A stretch of DNA of 7,837 nt. Source: Chloroflexota bacterium (GTDB taxonomy: Bacteria; Chloroflexota; Chloroflexia; JAMDCE01). The notes under the pieces were generated by a model. It saw nothing but the letters and a program-made list of their open reading frames with translations. It searched no databases and had not been told where the DNA came from. Position numbers and translations under genes: made by a program. The stretch is taken from positions 1-7,837 of the forward strand of contig JAMDCE010000619.1 of assembly GCA_023489135.1 (NCBI GenBank). The letters are read 5' to 3'. Below are positions 6,970 through 7,837 of this stretch, in pieces. Within the stretch, counting starts at the first letter, position 1, and each line of letters starts with the position of its first letter.

Positions 6970-7809
6970 CTACAGCGTCATCCGACAGATGCCAGCATCG
7001 TCGCGATGGAGAACCGGTACGACGGCGCTGGTGTTGGTGTGGGCAGCGAAGACGGTGTCGTGCGCTAAGCCAAGTAAGGCCAACCCTTTACCGTTTCCAG
7101 ACTGCTTGAAGGCCACCAATACTTCCTCTACGGAGGGCGTGGCGGTGGCGCCAGCGTAGGAGAGGTAGAGTTGGTAGGCGGCGATGGCCGAATCATCCAG
7201 GCGAATCACATTGCTGGAACCGGGATCCTGCTTCCCCGCCAGAGCCGAGAAGTCCAATTCTGGCACTAGTTCCTCCTCCACCAACCCAGGCCGATTCCTT
7301 ATCAAATAGACCAAATAGCCGGCGGTGAAGAAATCGTCCAGGGCGAACGATGTCGAAAGGACTTTGCCTGAGGTGACGATAGTAATGTCGCAGCCCGAAT
7401 CAGAGGCGGCCGAAATGGCCTTGTCCACCACAGCCTGCCCGTTCCGCATGCAGCCGGCCAGCACCATATTCGCCTCCGAAACGCGAGTAATGGCTTTTGT
7501 CCCGTTGGAAGTGCAGAAGACGGCCTCGCGGCCAGAAAGGTCGACCTGAGCCAACTCCACCGGTGAATTACCGTAATGGAAATCTTCGGGCGGCAAGCCT
7601 CCTAGTTCGCCGACGAGCAGGCAGTCTCGATCTCGCTTGGCCGAGAACAGTCGCGCCTCTCCCACATCGACTGCCAATGTAACCTCTCGACATCCACGTT
7701 CGAACATCGTCACCAGGGTCGTAGTTGCGCGAAGCACGTCGATGACAATGCAGACCTTTCGTTGCAGGTCTTTGGCCAGTCCTGGCAGCACGGCAACGTC
7801 GATATCCAA
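6970..7809 (-). CDS. comB: 2-phosphosulfolactate phosphatase family protein (ComB)
   Basis: Family enzymes hydrolyse (2R)-2-phospho-3-sulfolactate to sulfolactate and phosphate (EC 3.1.3.71), known from coenzyme M biosynthesis; many bacterial homologues have no proven role. Numbered from TTG 7809 (279 residues): V-I-D-V-L-R-A-T-T-T at about 22-31, G-E-L-G-G-L-P-P-x-x-F-x-x-G-N-S-P-x-E at 67-85, T-S-N-G-T-K-A at 100-106, a conserved S-F-A-L-D-D-F-F-T-A-G segment at about 154-164, and the C-terminal S-A-V-V-P-V-L. All these blocks fit the family and the length is normal. Start choice: a longer form begins at GTG 7821, but that GTG is itself the end of GAGGTG, a near-ideal ribosome binding site nine bases before TTG 7809, and the shorter protein starts directly at the first beta strand, as family members do. 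The promoter would lie beyond the right edge. It is cytoplasmic and converges with the cysteine-rich gene. Confidence 0.88.
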   Translation of the reverse strand: MDIDVAVLPGLAKDLQRKVCIVIDVLRATTTLVTMFERGCREVTLAVDVGEARLFSAKRDRDCLLVGELGGLPPEDFHYGNSPVELAQVDLSGREAVFCTSNGTKAITRVSEANMVLAGCMRNGQAVVDKAISAASDSGCDITIVTSGKVLSTSFALDDFFTAGYLVYLIRNRPGLVEEELVPELDFSALAGKQDPGSSNVIRLDDSAIAAYQLYLSYAGATATPSVEEVLVAFKQSGNGKGLALLGLAHDTVFAAHTNTSAVVPVLHRDDAGICRMTL

Positions 7810-7818
7810 GCTCTTATA

Positions 7819-7824
7819 CACCTC
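7819..7824 (-). promoter_or_regulatory. Ribosome binding site of comB
   Basis: GAGGTG on the minus strand, a perfect match to the anti-Shine-Dalgarno core, lies nine bases before TTG 7809. It includes the alternative GTG start at 7821, which by contrast has only AAGAG directly next to it. Confidence 0.5.
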
Positions 7825-7837
7825 TTATCGTCGTCTT

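Noticed and set aside
6993..7005. catcg-tcg-cgatg hairpin just inside the end of comB, as a terminator for the convergent cysteine-rich gene
   Set aside because: Only 5 bp with no T tract, and it lies in coding sequence; no terminator between the convergent genes can be supported.

Overview
The window holds five protein-coding genes and no RNA genes, insertion sequences, CRISPR arrays or phage genes that I can support. It reads like chromosomal DNA of a moderately GC-rich bacterium. My best guess is Chloroflexota. This rests on the family resemblance of the tandem 'F/Y-W-x-x-x-G-G ... G-F-P-I-S-E-E-F ... V-Q-Y-F-E-R/K' repeats in the secreted glycoside hydrolase and on a large soluble multi-GAF sensor kinase, both common there. 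It is an inference, not a proof.

Layout from left to right: (1) A minus-strand gene at 1-3189 encodes a soluble four-GAF, one-PAS sensor histidine kinase; its stop codon is the first three bases of the window. (2) A 259-nt spacer at 3190-3448 carries two inverted repeats that probably end transcription of the next gene, plus nested short repeats. (3) A minus-strand gene at 3449-5170 encodes a lipoprotein glycoside hydrolase with a (beta/alpha)8 catalytic domain. Its start is best read as TTG at 5170, preceded by a good ribosome binding site, rather than the ATG at 5218. (4) A 185-nt divergent spacer holds a promoter-like -35/-10 pair for (5) a plus-strand GNAT acetyltransferase at 5356-5934. 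(6) A gap of 484 nt follows. Only its right part has visible signals: an extended -10 box and a perfect 9-bp inverted repeat. (7) A plus-strand gene at 6419-6964 encodes a small cysteine-rich protein with two Cys-Trp motifs. (8) Convergent with it, five bases away, a minus-strand gene at 6970-7809 (or 7821) encodes a 2-phosphosulfolactate phosphatase (ComB) family protein.

The genes do not form one obvious pathway. The strand pattern (two minus, two plus, one minus) and the spacers suggest mostly single-gene transcription units. The kinase has no response regulator inside the window, and ComB has no other coenzyme M or sulfolactate gene beside it; partners could lie beyond either edge. The least explained elements are the two-Cys-Trp protein with its structured leader, and the lone ComB homologue. 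I see no clear new multi-gene system here.
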